This document shows, one piece after another, positions 1 to 7,135 of a stretch of DNA of 10,211 bases (positions are counted from its first letter, which is position 1; the number at the start of each line of letters is the position of its first letter). The position numbers and the translations under genes were made by a program. The DNA is taken from assembly GCA_002284615.2 (NCBI GenBank), contig MU069861.1, positions 259,347-269,557 of the forward strand. The letters are read 5' to 3'. The notes below the pieces were generated by a model. The model was not told the origin of the DNA and made no database searches. It saw only the letters and a program-made list of their open reading frames with translations. Source of the stretch: Dunaliella salina (Eukaryota; Chlorophyta; Chlorophyceae; Chlamydomonadales; Dunaliellaceae).

Positions 1-17
1 ACACACACACACACACA
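1..17. repeat. (AC)n microsatellite, cut by window edge
   Basis: A perfect AC dinucleotide run opens the window and probably continues to the left. It is followed by a looser CATT-rich stretch to about 50. It lies just upstream of a proposed splice acceptor and is most simply read as intronic. Confidence 0.9.
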
Positions 18-56
18 TCCATTCATTCAATCATTTATACATTCATATTACTCCCC

Positions 57-82
57 TCCATTCTCTCTCTAATTTCCCTCAG
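57..82 (+). other. Putative 3' splice site (acceptor) of exon A
   Basis: A pyrimidine-rich run with a branch-point-like CTCTAAT ends in CCCTCAG at 82. The frame that becomes exon A is uninterrupted from here to 1329 and reads sensibly from the first base after the AG (Ser-Asp-Gly-Asp). The frame also stays open upstream to the window edge, so the site is inferred from its consensus and not forced by a stop codon. Confidence 0.55.
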
Positions 83-1274
83 AGTGACGGCGATCTAGCC
101 ACCCTCACGTGGCCATCCCCAGTTGTCACCAGGGCCTCAACGCCTACACGCCCCGCCTTCCGTGCTGCTGCGACTACTGCTGCTGCTGCTGCTCCTCCAG
201 AGGAAAACCGCACGGATGGCAAAGCTCCCAGAGACCAGCATGTGCATCATCACCATTACCTTCACCAGCAGCACCAGCAGCGCCACCAAAGTGAGTCAAA
301 GCAGCTCAGCCCCCTCAGGCGTAATTCCCTTGCCTCCGAGCTGCCTCACCCCGTCACCACCCTCACCCAGGCTGTGCAACCGGGCGAGTCCATCACAAAC
401 GCAAGTAGCAGCCACGACACCCTCGCCCCCAAGCTGCCTCATCCCATCACGGACCTCACCCACGCTGCGCACCCCAGCGAATCCATCATGCACACAAGCA
501 GCAGCCACGACACCCTCGCTTCCAAGCTGCCACACCCCATCTCCACCATCACCCTCGCTGCCCACCCCAGCGAATCCATCATGCACACAAGCAGCAGCCA
601 CAACACAATTGCTTCTAAGCTGCCACACCCCATCTCCACCATAACACACGCTGCCCACCCCAGCGAATCCATCACGCACATAAGCAGCAGCCACCCCCTC
701 CTTCCTGTCTCTGATTGCCATGGGAGCCCCTTGAGCCCCCCCTCCCCACCTTTCCCGCCACCCTCTGCCCCACCCCCCCCGCCTTCGGCCACACAAGCAG
801 GGCTGCCCCAGGAACAACAAAATACACCATCGCCAGCACCACAGAATGGTGCATTATCGACAACACCACGCACTGATGCGTCAGCACCACACAATACATT
901 TTCGCCAGCGCCGTGGAATAGTGCGTCGACGCCAGCGCCGCACGAAACATCATCGCCAGCATCACCAGCGTCGCTGAAAGATGCGTCGTCGCAAGCACAC
1001 GATCCTTCATCGCCAGCACCACCAGCTGATGCGTCATCGCCGTCCTGCAGCTCCCTCATGCAATGTGTCGAGCCAGCGCGACCATCACCACCACCATCTC
1101 CAAGTACACCTGCTCAGCCTGAGTTTAATTGGAATGCGTGCACTGTGCCACCCCCACCGCCTGTGTCTGCTCCGCTGTTGCCATCATCATCATCACCTGT
1201 GGGCGTACAAGACCCTGCTGCTGGAGCTGTGGATGCATTCAGTGGGCTGTGCATTGGGGACTCTACCACCCCAG
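83..1274 (+). CDS. Exon A of a low-complexity Pro/Ser/His-rich protein (5' partial gene)
   Basis: This exon gives 397 codons plus one base of unrecognised function. In order it encodes an Ala-rich stretch; a His/Gln-rich stretch (about residues 53-69); a S-P-L-R site followed by RRNS, resembling proline-directed and basophilic kinase targets; four copies of a 31-residue repeat (about 81-204); a proline-rich tract (214-238); degenerate SPAPxxxAS repeats (about 250-318); and a Ser/Pro region. No catalytic domain or membrane segment is visible, so an intrinsically disordered regulatory or scaffold segment is likely. The start methionine must lie upstream of the window. The end is placed at AG|GTGCGA because reading on enters a 128-bp duplication out of frame and stops at 1330. 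Exon B has a compatible phase and similar Ser-Pro composition, which supports joining them. Alternatives are that the protein ends at 1330, or at 1476 after removal of a 128-bp intron. Confidence 0.55.
323..694 (+). repeat. 93-bp coding tandem repeat, about four copies
   Basis: Full units lie at 389-481, 482-574 and 575-667, with a partial unit before (323-388) and after (668-694). The period is 93 bp, or 31 residues, so the reading frame is kept. Each unit carries a conserved LPHPI core, an AAHPSES segment and a SSSH segment. The two middle units are the most alike and the first partial copy is the most diverged. Confidence 0.92.
830..1036 (+). repeat. Degenerate 27-bp coding repeat (SPAPxxxAS)
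   Basis: This part of exon A is made of short units of seven to twelve residues, most often nine, built on SPAP and DAS. Length changes are in multiples of three bases, so the frame survives. At the DNA level the recurring words are TCGCCAGC and GATGCGTC. Confidence 0.6.
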
Positions 1275-1418
1275 GTGCGATGAAAGGGATGTGTCTGCTC
1301 CGCTATTGCCATCATCATCATCACCTGTGAGCGTACAAGACCCTGCTGCTGGAGCTGTGGATGCATTCAGTGGGCTGTGCATTGGGGACTCTACCACCCC
1401 AGGTGCGATGAAAGGGAT
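1163..1418 (+). repeat. 128-bp tandem duplication, two copies
   Basis: Copy 1 (1163-1290) and copy 2 (1291-1418) differ at only a few positions, for example ctgttgcc against ctattgcc and gtgggcg against gtgagcg. The period of 128 is not a multiple of three, so copy 2 is read in another frame and meets a stop at 1330. Both copies contain CCCCAG followed by GTGCGATG, a potential splice junction, at 1269-1282 and 1397-1410. Confidence 0.95.
1275..1280 (+). other. Putative 5' splice site (donor) of exon A
   Basis: CAG|GTGCGA matches the general donor consensus. It is phase 1, because one base of the Gly codon remains in the exon. The acceptor at 3250 is also phase 1, giving a Gly codon across the junction. 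An identical decoy donor lies 128 bases downstream at 1403. Confidence 0.45.
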
Positions 1419-2148
1419 GTGTTGGCCACTGCTGCGAAGGCTTTCAAAAAAGGCCTGTGATGGGGTTGAAGGCTAGAGGGGGCTCCTGAGCCTCTGGTGT
1501 GTTGAAGAGGATGTAGCATACGCAGGCACCACTGTTAGGCTTTTTTTGAAAGAGCCTGGAATGGGGCTGGAGGATGAAGGGGGCTGTTTATCCCCTGTGT
1601 GATGAAGGGGATTGTAGAGCTCCGCTGCAAAGGTTTTTGAAAAGGGTCTGGGTCGGGTATGAAGGATGATGGGGGCTCTACAACCCTTTGTTGGAAGGAG
1701 GGGTGCAGGGTTGCCCAACAAAGGCGCTGCCATCAAGGCTCTTTTGCTAAGGGCCTGGGATGGGGCTTAAGGGTGAAGGGGACTCTTCACACTTCTGTGT
1801 GATGAAGAGGATGTGAAGGCCACTGCTGCAAAGGTTTTTGAAAAAGGCCTCGGAGGGGTCTGAAGGATGAAGGGGACTCTTCAACCCCTAATGTGGAGGA
1901 AATGTAGGGCTGCCCAACAAAGGTGCCGACGTCAAGGTTTTTAAACATGACCTGGGATGGGGCTGAAGGATGAGGGGGAATTTAACCTTTTGGTATGATA
2001 GAGGGGAAAGTAGGCCACCTCTGCGATGGTGTTTGAAAAGGGCCTGGATGGGGTTGAAGGATGAAGTGGGTGTGTGACACTGCCTGGGTTGGGGCTGAGA
2101 TGAAGCAAATGGGACCCTTCCAGAGAAGCTTGCAAGGGCCTGGGATGG
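1416..2148 (+). repeat. Diverged minisatellite, seven units of about 82-109 bp plus a partial one
   Basis: Approximate units are 1416-1509, 1510-1609, 1610-1700, 1701-1809, 1810-1901, 1902-2003 and 2004-2085, then a partial copy to 2148. Each has a core like GGTTTTTGAAAAGGGCCTGG, then GGGGCTGAAGGATGAAGGG, then a CTCTTCAACCC-like end. Units starting at 1701 and 1902 share a GCCCAACAAAGG variant, while those at 1610, 1810 and 2004 share CTGCAAAGG or a close form, suggesting an A/B higher-order arrangement. Unit lengths vary and both strands have stops, so I do not treat it as coding. Confidence 0.85.
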
Positions 2149-2170
2149 ATCACTACGACTTCGAGGATAT

Positions 2171-2381
2171 GGGATTTGGGGTACCATCGGGATCTGGGAT
2201 ACCATCAGGACGGGGATCTGGAGTGCCATCGGGATCTGGGATCTGGGGTGCCATCGGGATTTGGGGTACCATCGGGATCTGGGGTGCCAGAGGGATCTGG
2301 GGTATCAGAGGGATCTGGGGTACCAGAGGGATCTGGGGTACCATTGGGATCTGGGGTACCAGAGGGATCTGGGATACCATC
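2171..2381 (+). repeat. 18-bp G-rich minisatellite, eleven units
   Basis: The unit is GGGATCTGGGGTACCATC, or the same ending in AGA. Interruptions include a 6-base insertion at 2207-2212 and a 7-base GGGATCT insertion at 2231-2237, which changes the reading frame. Repeated GGG and GGGG runs with loops of four to seven bases fit a G-quadruplex pattern on the plus strand. Every frame is translatable into hexapeptide repeats, but the frame-breaking insertion argues against coding. Confidence 0.95.
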
Positions 2382-2540
2382 AGAAAGGAATGGTGCAGAT
2401 TTTGGTGCACTGCTACAGAGCTTGGGTGGTCCGTGAAGCAGCTATGCATGCATACGATACAGGCTGTGCTTGGAGGTGTGCCGCCCTCACGCAGAGCTGG
2501 GCACCGTGTGGAATGCTGTGCAGACCTTGTGCAAGCCGCC

Positions 2541-2647
2541 CATGAGATGCGCGAACTTCACATGGGTTGTGCATGAGATGTGCAAGCTCCACATGGGCAG
2601 TGCATGAGGTGTGCTAACTCCATGTGGGCGCTGCATGGGAGGCGCTT
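2541..2647 (+). repeat. 31-bp tandem repeat, three copies plus a partial
   Basis: Units 2541-2571, 2572-2602 and 2603-2633 begin with CATGAGATG or CATGAGGTG and contain CACATGGG or CATGTGGG. A partial fourth unit runs to 2647. Period 31 does not preserve a frame. It is the third tandem array in the proposed intron. Confidence 0.9.
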
Positions 2648-2688
2648 TGATCCCAGGTTTGTCCCACAGCTCAAGGCGGCTCATTTTT

Positions 2689-2720
2689 AGGTCAAAGCGT
2701 ATGCTCATACGCTTTAACCT
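2689..2720. repeat. Near-perfect inverted repeat, 15-bp arms and 2-base loop
   Basis: AAAGCGTATG at 2694-2703 and CATACGCTTT at 2706-2715 are exact reverse complements around a CT spacer. The pairing extends outward by four more pairs past one mismatch (2693/2716). In the transcript this would be a tight hairpin inside the proposed intron. No transposon or tRNA features accompany it. Confidence 0.9.
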
Positions 2721-2723
2721 CAG

Positions 2724-2960
2724 GTAGGGTTGTGGATCAAGGCAAAGGCTTCATGTGTGCATGAGAGACGCGTCAATCTCAGCCAGGCCTCCCTGCTGGA
2801 GGTGGATGCCTTTGTAAGCTGCTCCTGGGAATCATCGTCCGATGTCCCGCAAAAGATCGAGATGGATAGCTCCGATTTACTGCATCTCATGCTGGGTCGT
2901 GTGCCACCTGTCAGAGCAGGCACCTTACAAGTGCTTGCTAGTTCGGAGGCCCTCCCTTAA
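2724..2960 (+). other. Unassigned open frame in the proposed intron
   Basis: This frame is open from an AG at 2723 to a stop at 2958-2960 and has an even amino-acid composition with no repeats, unlike its surroundings. It could hold a small exon: AG at 2782 and GTAAGC at 2814 are candidate sites. However, a phase-1 join from exon A at 2724 runs into a stop, so it does not fit the simple gene model. The following stretch 2961-3208 shows nothing I can name. Confidence 0.15.
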
Positions 2961-3209
2961 TGCATGCAGCCTCTGGCCTGTTTAGACTTTTCGGATTCTT
3001 TTTCTTATCCTATCTGTGCGGTGCACTCACCGATGGATTCGCCTGCTCCTGTTGACTTGATCTCAGCCCAATGAGCGTATGTGGGCTGCTTTCACAGCAG
3101 CGCACAGAAGCCGGAGGAACATACTCAAGGTGTGACAGTGCCTTCAATGGTTAGATACAGCGATTCATTGTTCAGCTTGCATCAACCACACGCTGTTCTA
3201 AGCGATGGT

Positions 3210-3250
3210 CCTTCTTTTTTGACATTGCATGATGTGCCCGCCTTGCGCAG
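3210..3250 (+). other. Putative 3' splice site (acceptor) of exon B
   Basis: A CCTTCTTTTTT tract is followed by TTGAC, a branch-point-like sequence whose A (3222) lies 28 bases upstream of the AG, and by GCGCAG ending at 3250. This is the first AG after the in-frame stop at 3220-3222, so exon B must begin at or after it if it is spliced. Confidence 0.55.
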
Positions 3251-3419
3251 GCTCGCCACTCCAGGGGTCCCCCCCTTCTGCCATCTCTTCGATGGAGGTA
3301 GCTGCAGCAGCCGCCAGGCCTCAGCTTCAGCAGCAGCTGCAGCAGCAACAGTTGCCGCAAGATCAACTGCCACAACAACCGCACTGTGGTTGTTGGCATC
3401 AAGAGCAACTGCTGCCGCC

Positions 3420-3457
<38 letters not shown>

Positions 3458-4275
3458 CCCAGCACACACAATGTGCCCCACGATGTGATGCAGATGGCCA
3501 GCGTGCTCAAGTCCAGCTTGCACTAGGTAGTGCACAGGAGCCTCGGAAGAGCCAGCATGCACAAGGTGATGCAGTTGCATGCACCCAGCTCCAGCAGCAG
3601 CAGCACCCCCATTTCATGGACCACCGCCCTGTGCCGTTGGAACTAGTAGGCAGCAGCTGCCATCCCTCCCTGGCCAATGCCCTTTCACCCCACCGCCAGC
3701 TGCAGCAGCAGCCACAGCTTCAACAACACCAACAGCAGCAGCAGGAGTCGCTGCTCCACGGACCCAGCAGCCCCCTTCCTCCTAGTCCCAGTCCTAACAG
3801 CAGCAGCAGCAGCAGCAGCAAACCCCACGTTTCCCCCACTGCCTCACCTGCTTCAGCAGCAGCAGCAGCAACGGCACCAGCGGCAGGGGATGCTGCTGCA
3901 AGTGAGGTTTGCGTGCCTGAGCAGCAGGGTGGCCTTGCAAAGCCCCTGGCCTACTTCAAGGTAGCTCATCCTCGCAGTGGTCACTCGCCAGTCAGCAACC
4001 CGTTTGGCAAGCCCCCCTCTCCTGGCTCACCCAGGGCTCGATTGGCTTTCAGCGGCAAGAGCAGCAACATTAGCAGCCGGAGCAGTGCGAGCAGGGTGCT
4101 GTACCCATACTCCTCCCCCTCCTCCTCTTCCTTATCGCCACGCACCCCTCTGTCTCCAGGCATGCAGCAGCAGGAGCAGGTGCCGCTGGCGCCGCCTGAT
4201 TTCTCGCTGAACAAACACGTAGGCCTCAGCACAAGCTGCTTGTTTGGCGATGACGATGAGGAGGACAGGCAGTGA
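3251..4275 (+). CDS. Exon B: terminal exon, Gln/Ser/Pro-rich C-terminus
   Basis: This exon encodes the last 340 residues of the modelled protein, whose function I do not recognise. It opens with an Ala/Gln-rich stretch, then a pure run of twelve Gln (residues 455-466 of the model), further Gln-rich blocks, a Ser7 tract (581-587), an Ala5 tract (600-604), and then a less repetitive region with many Ser-Pro and Thr-Pro pairs and Ser-rich linkers. It ends in an acidic GDDDEED tail just before TGA, with TAA directly behind it. A S-P-H-R site fits the proline-directed kinase consensus. The composition suggests a disordered transcriptional or signalling tail. If unspliced, the frame could instead start at ATG 3229, 28 codons after no obvious promoter. 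Another frame at 3081-3488 is Ala-rich across the same repeats but ends early. Confidence 0.65.
3421..3456 (+). repeat. (CAG)12 microsatellite encoding polyglutamine
   Basis: Twelve uninterrupted CAG codons in the exon B frame encode Gln12. Being pure, the tract is expected to vary in length between strains. Confidence 0.97.
3799..3819 (+). repeat. (AGC)7 encoding polyserine
   Basis: The same CAG-type repeat is here read as AGC, giving seven Ser in exon B. Confidence 0.95.
3856..3870 (+). repeat. (GCA)5 encoding polyalanine
   Basis: The same repeat is here read as GCA, giving five Ala in exon B after TCA. Confidence 0.9.
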
Positions 4276-4750
4276 TAAAGCAGTGGAAGACAAGGATGCT
4301 GGATGACCGACCAGGGGAAGTGAAACGAGAGTGTCTATTTGATCCTTTGCAAAGGAAGGGAAAATGGCTGAAGATCCCTTGTCACAGGAAATGGCTTCTC
4401 TGTATATTCTCTTCTGTTGTTGTGCCTTAGCTGCAGTTGCATTGACTTAAAGTTGCATGCTGTTGATGGAGGGCTGAGGGGCGAGCAACATCAAAAAGCG
4501 CGCAACATTGAAGCTGGCGCTGCAGAACACCACAATCACCCTGGATGTCAGAACAGAGCTGTGTTCTGTTTCTGCCCTTTTTTGCCTTGGAATTTTCTTC
4601 ATCTTCAGGACAATCCATTCCATTTCCAAGCTAAAGCGATCCTCTGGGGCTCAATGTTTGTGTCAGGGCTGCTGTATGTGTCCTGGGCAGTCATGCGTTT
4701 TGACTGAGTGGCTCCTTTTACGTAAACCTGTAAGCCTGTATGTATCCTGA
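4276..4750 (+). other. Putative 3' UTR of the plus-strand gene
   Basis: From the stop codon to just past the TGTAA signal I see no supportable gene, only short shadow frames. A length near 470 bases is reasonable for a chlorophycean 3' UTR. The true cleavage site cannot be read from sequence alone. Confidence 0.4.
4729..4733 (+). promoter_or_regulatory. TGTAA polyadenylation signal candidate
   Basis: TGTAA is the usual polyadenylation signal in Chlamydomonas relatives. This copy is the only one I found between the exon B stop and 4750. TGTAA occurs by chance elsewhere in the window, which limits the weight of this call. Confidence 0.35.
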
Positions 4751-5501
4751 GTAAGTCCTTTCTTTTGTCCAGAACAGACGTCCCTTCGTATGCAAGCTCT
4801 CAACCACAAAATGGAGTTTACGTATGTTATTCTGGGGGGAACTATTTACACTGCTCATTGATGAATTCAAAAACCGAGGAATAAAGTCTCAAAGATCTAC
4901 CGAACTTGCACGACATGTCCATGCCCATTCTGTACAATTTGCGCACAAATCCAACCAGGGATGCCATTGAAAAATATACTCATGGTAACCCTGGTGGCCT
5001 GGAGCCGAGCTCAAGAAAATCCGCTAGATCCACATTAACTTCCCTTTCTCCTTCTGGTGAGGGAGACTCAAGGCTCTCTGAGCCAATGTGTCTCCCTTTC
5101 CCGAATTGATATAGGGAGAGTTTTCTCCGCCTACATAGTTTCTCGTTTTCTTTAGCAAGCTTCATATCTTTCATTACTTAGTCCTCAGGCAAAACGAACT
5201 CTTGGCTGTCAGGGTGCTGTTGTACCTATTAGGTAAGGTAAGGTTACATCGCTGCCTACAAGGGCAGCTGAGCAGAAGCACAGAGGCCTGTAACCAGACC
5301 AGTCTCGAAAAGAAAGCAGTTGCACCTATTAGACTGCCAATTAAGGTTGCATTGTAATTGCCTGTCATGCAGAGGCCTAACAGATGGAAACTGCATGTGC
5401 ACAAGATTCTAGCCTTTTAATCCTTCATCTCCTGGCTAAACACTTATGGCTCTCAGACTTATGATGTAGGACAAAAAGAAATACATTCTTTTGGCCATCA
5501 C
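4751..5501. other. No supportable gene; weak dispersed repeats
   Basis: I see no convincing coding region. An AATAAA-like GGAATAAAG lies near 4879-4887. Two related words, GTTGTACCTATTAG (near 5218) and GTTGCACCTATTAG (near 5319), each precede a TAAGGTT, suggesting an old short duplication. A frame at 4906-5109 has no recognisable motif. Confidence 0.4.
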
Positions 5502-5624
5502 ATGGTGACTCGACAGAGCGAACGACTAGGTGTGACATTAAAGAAGGCTACAAAGGTTACAATGGGTATACCCAGTGTGGCATTAAGGAAAAGAAAGCGA
5601 CGCAGGCATCGAAAACCTCAATAA
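5502..5624 (+). other. Very basic 40-residue open frame, unassigned
   Basis: ATG 5502 to TAA 5622 encodes 40 residues with an Arg/Lys-rich C-terminus (RKRKRRRHRKPQ). This resembles a nuclear localisation or nucleic-acid-binding tail, but length and context are too weak to call it a gene. It may be a fragment of a mobile element: the CATTAAGGAA word inside it recurs near both ends of the minus-strand retroelement. Confidence 0.15.
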
Positions 5625-5754
5625 AGAAAAGGAGAGACAAGGTTCTGAAGACTGTTTTATCACTGTGACCCCCTCGCGAGGCTCAGACTGAGGTGCGGCA
5701 GGCGAAGGAAAAAGACTGATCCAGCAGGCGGAGGATAATGGAGCAGCTGTTCAT

Positions 5755-6063
5755 ATGCATGGCATGGGTAGCTGCCCTGAAAGCACACATAATCAGGATG
5801 GTGCCTTGCATGATCAGATAACACTTGCGCCTGCTCCTGATGAGATGGAATCGCCAGATGCAGCTGCATTGTATCCTGCTGTCTATTATCACATGCGAAG
5901 GTTAGACCCCAGGACCTCCCCTGGCAATGGTGGAAGAGCTGCCCCCTTTCTTACATATGCTGAAAAGAAAAAGAAAAAATTCTACACAAGCCAAAGGCCG
6001 CATGCATTAAGGGAAGAAACCCTAACAAAAGTTAGAGGCCTCATCAGGGGGCCCTCTACCTAA
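5755..6063 (+). other. Unassigned open frame, 102 codons, before the retroelement remnants
   Basis: This frame starts at an ATG and ends at a stop just before the minus-strand retroelement. Its last third contains a lysine run and a QRPHALREETL segment. A similar segment (PRALRKGYL after EKKRE) can be read at 7136-7209, on the other side of that retroelement. It may be part of a repeated or coding sequence split by an insertion. I recognise no domain. Confidence 0.2.
5962..6021 (+). repeat. Left copy of diverged direct repeat flanking the minus-strand retroelement
   Basis: An A-rich GAAAAG stretch is followed by GGCCGCATGCATTAAGG at 5996-6012. The right copy has GGCCGCGTGCATTAAGG at 7172-7188, so 16 of 17 bases agree, with weaker similarity over about 60 bases. 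Confidence 0.5.
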
Positions 6064-6102
6064 ACTACACAAAACTTGCCTAGGGGAGAGCAAAAGACAA
6101 AA

Positions 6103-7130
6103 CTAATGGGGATCCGGAGGATTGCTTGCCATGCCCCTGAGCGCTCGGACTCTCCTTCTTCCACCCTCAGCTGCCTCTACGCGCCCAGCAAACCCCCTCC
6201 CAGATGCCACATGAAAGCAAAGTGCATGTCTAGTGTCAATGATGGTGGATAATCTTTGGATGGTATGGTTCCTAAGCTGGTATGCTAGCGATTTAGCTTT
6301 TTGTTTGGTCAGGCCCAGATTTATAAGAGGTGCAATTGTAAAATCGTTGTTGATTGTGCCACCCACACCAATAAAGATGATGTGCAAAGTCACTTTGTTA
6401 TTCCTGTTTGGGTTTCTTTAGCTGCGTGTTTTAAGTCTGTTAATGATGTGGGAATATTGAGCCTGCGCACGTTCTAAAGTGATGAAGGGATTTGTGTCAA
6501 GGCAGAACTCAAGTTTAACGAGGTGGATGTCTCTATTTTGTGGGGGGATCTTGGAAGGATCGAGGTGGGCTTGTCTGCCTGGGATAGGGCGCACAAAGAG
6601 AGCATCAGGGCGGCTTTCAAGTTGGTGCCGTGCAGGTGAGGCAGTGCCATTTGGGAAAACCCGGTCTGGAAAAGAAAAGGTTTCAGGGACTTGTATGCCT
6701 TGATCCAGAAGTCTGTCATAATTGCAGCCGTCCATGCTAATGAGGGATGAGCCGTGTCGCCCTTTACTGAGGGCTTCTTCACAGAGACTAAGGGCCGCAT
6801 TGTCTGTTGGTGTGCATCCCACTCATTGTTGGGTTGGTGCACCTAAGCAGAACGTGATAAATGTTGTCTGTATTTGCACAGGGTGGGCATCTATCAGAAC
6901 TGGAAAAGTTGAAGTTGGAGGCATGACTATGAGTGTACAGTGTATCCGTGCGATACTTCATAAGATGTATTTGTTGTTTAAGGGTAATCTTTGGATTTTC
7001 CAGAAGGAGTTGCTAATCTCCTTGTTAGTAAGTTGAGGTATTGGGTTGTGAGCTTCAGTGTTTGCATTTGTGGTGGGTGGTGTGGCATCACTCAGCTTCT
7101 GCCATCTCTGGTAGTGGTAACCAGAGGTGT
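6103..7130 (-). pseudogene. C-terminal fragment of a LINE-like retrotransposon, dead
   Basis: Read right to left, this holds the end of a non-LTR retrotransposon polyprotein; the reverse transcriptase itself is missing, as in 5'-truncated insertions. A zinc knuckle C-x2-C-x7-H-x4-C is encoded at 6839-6889. A later part contains SRPDAL (PD at 6604-6609) and HLVKLEFC (6505-6528 region), which I read as a PD-(D/E)XK-nuclease-like segment in which the expected E-x-K has become K-x-E. The tail includes an IGVGGTI segment and ends SNPPDPH before the stop. Breaks: a frameshift near 6955, another near 6820-6840, and an in-frame TAA at 6418-6420. The assignment comes from remembered similarity to volvocine-type elements; the nuclease reading is an inference. 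Confidence 0.6.
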
Positions 7131-7135
7131 TAGCA

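Noticed and set aside
296..1059. Long minus-strand open frames opposite exon A
   Set aside because: They are mirrors of a repetitive, stop-poor sense frame, start at arbitrary points and have Cys/Gly/Asp-rich composition typical of antisense shadows. The plus frame has a splice acceptor and codes a frame-keeping repeat.
1473..2229. Minus-strand frames across the minisatellite that show repeated Pro/Ser/Leu motifs
   Set aside because: The repetition follows the DNA array, unit lengths differ by non-multiples of three, and stops interrupt both frames.
2153..2576. Elastin-like or PQIPLV-like hexapeptide proteins from the 18-bp array
   Set aside because: Any 18-bp repeat gives hexapeptide repeats in all open frames. 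The 7-base insertion at 2231 and lack of flanking coding signal argue against a gene.
3421..3456. CRISPR-like or structural interpretation of the repeat clusters
   Set aside because: Repeats are contiguous without unique spacers; they are ordinary micro- and minisatellites.
3081..3488. Alternative Ala-rich frame overlapping the start of exon B
   Set aside because: It stops after the CAG tract, while the Gln frame continues to 4275 with varied, non-repetitive C-terminal sequence. It cannot be excluded that its first half is exonic.
3977..5507. Shared MVTRQS at 3977 (other frame) and 5502
   Set aside because: A six-residue match in an off-frame reading of exon B; the surrounding DNA does not align, so it is taken as coincidence.
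5563..5574. Palindrome TGGGTATACCCA and the nearby CCTCGCGAGG (5671-5680)
   Set aside because: Short palindromes of 10-12 bases are expected by chance in 10 kb and have no supporting context.
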